Source of the DNA: Aromatoleum toluvorans
Lineage (GTDB): Bacteria; Pseudomonadota; Gammaproteobacteria; Burkholderiales; Rhodocyclaceae
Assembly (NCBI RefSeq): GCF_012910905.1
Contig: NZ_WTVN01000020.1
Span: forward strand, 26,281-90,280
Length of the DNA stretch: 64,000 bases
Direction of reading: 5' to 3'
Shown: in pieces, positions 61,936 through 64,000 of the stretch
Numbering within the stretch: the stretch's first letter is position 1
How the letters are laid out: each line of letters opens with the position of its first letter
Notes under the pieces: model-generated
Told to the model about the DNA's origin: nothing
The model's input: the letters and a program-made list of their open reading frames with translations, nothing else
Databases searched by the model: none
Made by a program: the position numbers and the translations under genes

Positions 61936-63228
61936 TTACCGGATCTGCGGACCCCAGGAGGGTTCGCGGACATCGGCGGCCTGCACCGACAGGCGCTGCT
62001 TTACCCGGCCATCGGACGAAACTGCCGCAAGCACCCCCCGTCCGCCGGTTTCGGTGGCGTAGAGGATCATGCGGCCGTTGGGCGCGAAGCTGGGCGACTC
62101 GTCACGTGCCGAGTCGGTGAGGATCGTTGTCTGCTTGGTGGCGATGTCCATGATCGCCACCTGGAAGCGTCCGTTGTTGCGCGTGATGAAGGCGAGGTTC
62201 TTGCCGTCGGCCGAGGGGCGCGGCGTCACGTTGTAGCTGCCTTCGAAGCTGACGCGCTGGGCGCCGCCGCCGCTCGCGGACGCGCGGTAGATCTGCGGAC
62301 TGCCGCCGCGGTCGGAAGTGAAATAGATCCACTCGCCGTCGGGCGACCATGCGGGTTCGGTGTCGATGCCGGGCGAACTGGCGAGGCGGCGCACGCCCGA
62401 GCCGTCGGCGTTGAGGACGTACAGCTGCGACTGGCCGTCCTTCGTGAGCACGACGGCGAGGCGCTGGCCGTCCGGGGCCCAGGCGGGGGCGGAGTTGGAG
62501 CCCTTGAAGTTGGCGACGACCTGGCGCTGGCCGGTCGCGAGCGTATGCACGTAGACGACCGGCTTCTTGGCTTCGAAGGACACGTAGGCGAGGCGCTGGC
62601 CATCGGGCGCCCAGGCGGGCGAGATGATCGGTTCGCGCGATGCCAGGGCGGTCGCGGCGTTCATGCCGTCCGCGTCGGCGATCTGCAGTTCGTAGCGCGG
62701 CGCCGCGGTCGGGCCGCTCTTGACGACGTAGGCGATGCGGGTCGAGAAGTAGCCGGGCTGGCCGGTGAGCTTCTCATACACGAAGTCGGCGATCTTGTGG
62801 CCGATGGCGCGGTTCTGTGCCGGCGCCATGCGCATCGACAGGCCGCCCAGTTCGGTCTGCTTCTGGGTGTCGAAGAGGCGGAAGCGCACTTCGAAGCGCC
62901 CGTCGCCCTGCTGGTAGATGCTGCCGGTGAGCACCGCGTCGGCGCCGCGGCTGCGGACGGAGCCCATGTCCGGGATGGTGGTCACGGGGAAGGCGGCGAT
63001 GCCCATGTCGATGAGGCTGAAGAGCCCGCTGCGCTCCAGGTCGGCGCGCACGACGTCGGTGACGCCGCGCGGCAGGCTGCCTTCGTTCTCGAACACCGGG
63101 ATCGCGACCGGGAAGCGGCTGGCGCCGGCACCGGTGATCTCGATCGACAGCTGTGCCTGTGCGACAGCACTGACCAGGGCCAGCGTGGCCGCGAGCAGCA
63201 GGCGGTATGCAGAAAGAAGTTTTTTCAT
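61936..63228 (-). CDS. tolB: Tol-Pal translocation protein TolB
   Basis: A 430-residue periplasmic protein with signal peptide (LLAATLALVSAVAQA). The N-terminal domain contains ITGAGASRFPVAIPVFENEG, and the C-terminal six-bladed beta-propeller shows repeats such as SPAWAPDGQRLAYVSFE, APAWAPDGQRLAVVLTK and EPAWSPDGEWIYFTSDR. It links TolA and Pal. Between tolA and pal, in standard order. Confidence 0.96.
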   Translation of the reverse strand: MKKLLSAYRLLLAATLALVSAVAQAQLSIEITGAGASRFPVAIPVFENEGSLPRGVTDVVRADLERSGLFSLIDMGIAAFPVTTIPDMGSVRSRGADAVLTGSIYQQGDGRFEVRFRLFDTQKQTELGGLSMRMAPAQNRAIGHKIADFVYEKLTGQPGYFSTRIAYVVKSGPTAAPRYELQIADADGMNAATALASREPIISPAWAPDGQRLAYVSFEAKKPVVYVHTLATGQRQVVANFKGSNSAPAWAPDGQRLAVVLTKDGQSQLYVLNADGSGVRRLASSPGIDTEPAWSPDGEWIYFTSDRGGSPQIYRASASGGGAQRVSFEGSYNVTPRPSADGKNLAFITRNNGRFQVAIMDIATKQTTILTDSARDESPSFAPNGRMILYATETGGRGVLAAVSSDGRVKQRLSVQAADVREPSWGPQIR

Positions 63229-63312
63229 GGCTGGGGCTTGCCTAAACGCGAATTATAACGAATGGAGTCGAACGCGATGCGTAAAGATCTCAACTGATTC
63301 GATTGGGTTTCT

Positions 63313-64000
63313 TCATTCTTCCAGTGGCTTGAAGTGCAGTTCGAGGGTGCGTTCGAACATTTCCGGGTCCTTGGGCAGCGGCAGCGGGCTCGAGCGGCGG
63401 ATTGCGCGCTCGATGGCGTCGTCGAGCGAGGCGACGCCCGAGGAGCGCTTGAGCCGGATCGCGAGCACTTCGCCGCTCGGGAGCTGATCGACCTCGAACA
63501 CCGCCTCCGGGTTGCCGCTGAGGCCGGGCGGGCGCAGCAGGTTGCCGCGCACCTTGGTGCGGATGGCGTTCTGGTAGGCGTCGCCGACGGCCTTGCTGCG
63601 TGCGGCCGACGTGCGCGCGGCATCCTCGCGCATCATGCGTTCGATGTTGGCGCGGTCGCGCGTCTGGGCCGTTTCCTGGGCGAGCCTCTGCGTAAAGTAA
63701 TCGTCCTTGGGTGGCGCGACCGGCTTGGGCTCGGGCTTCGCTTCCGGCTTCTTCGGCTCCGGTTTCGGTTCGGGCTTCTTCGGCTCGGGCTTCTTCGGCT
63801 CGGGCTTGGGTTCCGGCTTGGGCTCAGGCTTCGGCGGCTTCTTGACCTCGGGGGCCTTGGTCGCGATGTCCGGTTTGGGCTCGTGTTTCACCTCGGGCGG
63901 CTTGGGCTCGGGTTTCGGTTCCGGCTTGGGCTGCGGCTTCGGCGGCTCGGGTTTGGGCTCCGGCTTCGGTTCGGGCTTGGGTACCACTGCGGGTGGTGGC
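63313..64000 (-). CDS. tolA: Tol system inner-membrane protein TolA (partial)
   Basis: The N-terminal part is cut off by the right edge. Visible are PPPAV, then a long Lys-Pro-Glu-rich periplasmic arm (about 63720-63985), a helical segment and the C-terminal TonB-like domain (YQNAIRTKVRGNLLRPPGLS, FEVDQLPSGEVLAIRLKRSS). It transmits proton-motive force from TolQR to TolB-Pal. It is followed by tolB, pal, cpoB. Confidence 0.93.
   Translation of the reverse strand, partial: PPPAVVPKPEPKPEPKPEPPKPQPKPEPKPEPKPPEVKHEPKPDIATKAPEVKKPPKPEPKPEPKPEPKKPEPKKPEPKPEPKKPEAKPEPKPVAPPKDDYFTQRLAQETAQTRDRANIERMMREDAARTSAARSKAVGDAYQNAIRTKVRGNLLRPPGLSGNPEAVFEVDQLPSGEVLAIRLKRSSGVASLDDAIERAIRRSSPLPLPKDPEMFERTLELHFKPLEE
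63720..63985 (-). repeat. Low-complexity KPEP-type repeat within tolA
   Basis: The coding sequence repeats short units such as KPEPKPEP and KKPEPKK, with runs of near-identical 12-18-bp DNA units (complement ccggcttcggttcgggcttg). It forms the extended rod that spans the periplasm in TolA and TonB. Length variation between strains is likely. Confidence 0.8.

Overview
The window is high-GC chromosomal DNA (about two thirds G+C by eye) from a betaproteobacterium, most likely Rhodocyclales of the Azoarcus/Aromatoleum/Thauera type. This rests on the gene set (recA-recX, lptB-rpoN-hpf-ptsN-hprK, livGFKHM with an acyl-CoA ligase, queC-queE-cpoB-pal-tolB-tolA, an aromatic flavin hydroxylase operon) and on overall protein character. 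It was not tested by alignment. Almost every base is explained by intact genes, and I see no insertion sequence, prophage or rRNA.

Layout. 1-620: a Phd/UPF0175 antitoxin and a truncated PIN toxin. 626-9554: a type I-E CRISPR-Cas effector locus read leftward (WYL regulator, cas3, then cse1-cse2-cas7e-cas5e-cas6e), with no cas1, cas2 or ordinary array in view. 9674-14549: an IclR regulator divergent from an MhaA-like flavin hydroxylase, a DUF2783 small partner, maleylacetoacetate isomerase and a Bcr/CflA exporter. 14566-31035: housekeeping genes (DUF1840, hpt, yqjKED-like trio, xthA, pyrE, a molybdoenzyme with a sirtuin, a 1295-residue FAD/Fe-S dehydrogenase, RidA, VTT protein, a cyclase-like/FHA protein, ttcA, pteridine reductase, MidA-like methyltransferase, a 66-residue protein). 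31254-39565: hydrolase, DUF2905, cca, GST, NDUFA9-like, soluble lytic transglycosylase, 5-FTHF cyclo-ligase, ilvA. 39654-47235: hprK, ptsN, hpf, rpoN, lptB, recX, recA, pncC, pgpA, thiL. 47343-53967: liv branched-chain transporter and acyl-CoA ligase. 54162-59114: degenerate GGDEF-EAL protein, two tRNA-Lys genes and a two-component system behind a candidate FNR-type promoter. 59215-64000: queC, queE and the Tol-Pal genes, with tolA cut by the right edge.

Main discovery candidate. The 285-bp gap between cas3 and cse1 holds a miniature CRISPR on the strand opposite to the cas genes. Two degenerate I-E repeats (about 5625-5653 and 5676-5704) flank a 22-nt spacer (5654-5675). The first repeat keeps the 3' crRNA handle and the second keeps the Cas6e stem-loop, which is what one mature guide needs. 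The spacer matches a site on the cse1-sense strand at 5577-5556, just upstream of a good sigma-70 promoter for cse1 (-35 5553-5548, -10 5530-5525). The first 11 spacer bases match except position 6, and three of the six mismatches overall fall at positions 6, 12 and 18, the bases flipped out in type I-E Cascade. I infer a Cascade-guided autorepressor of the Cascade operon, like the CreA/CreR guides described for other CRISPR systems. A hairpin at 5722-5750 separates it from cas3. I see no companion toxin gene.

Limits. Functions are assigned by reading motifs and gene order, with no database search. Promoter and operator calls are pattern matches. No gap between genes exceeds 300 bases; the longest (5489-5773, 52032-52326, 31036-31253, 32061-32275) are described in the features where they hold something, and 32061-32275 shows nothing beyond the start signal of the DUF2905 gene.
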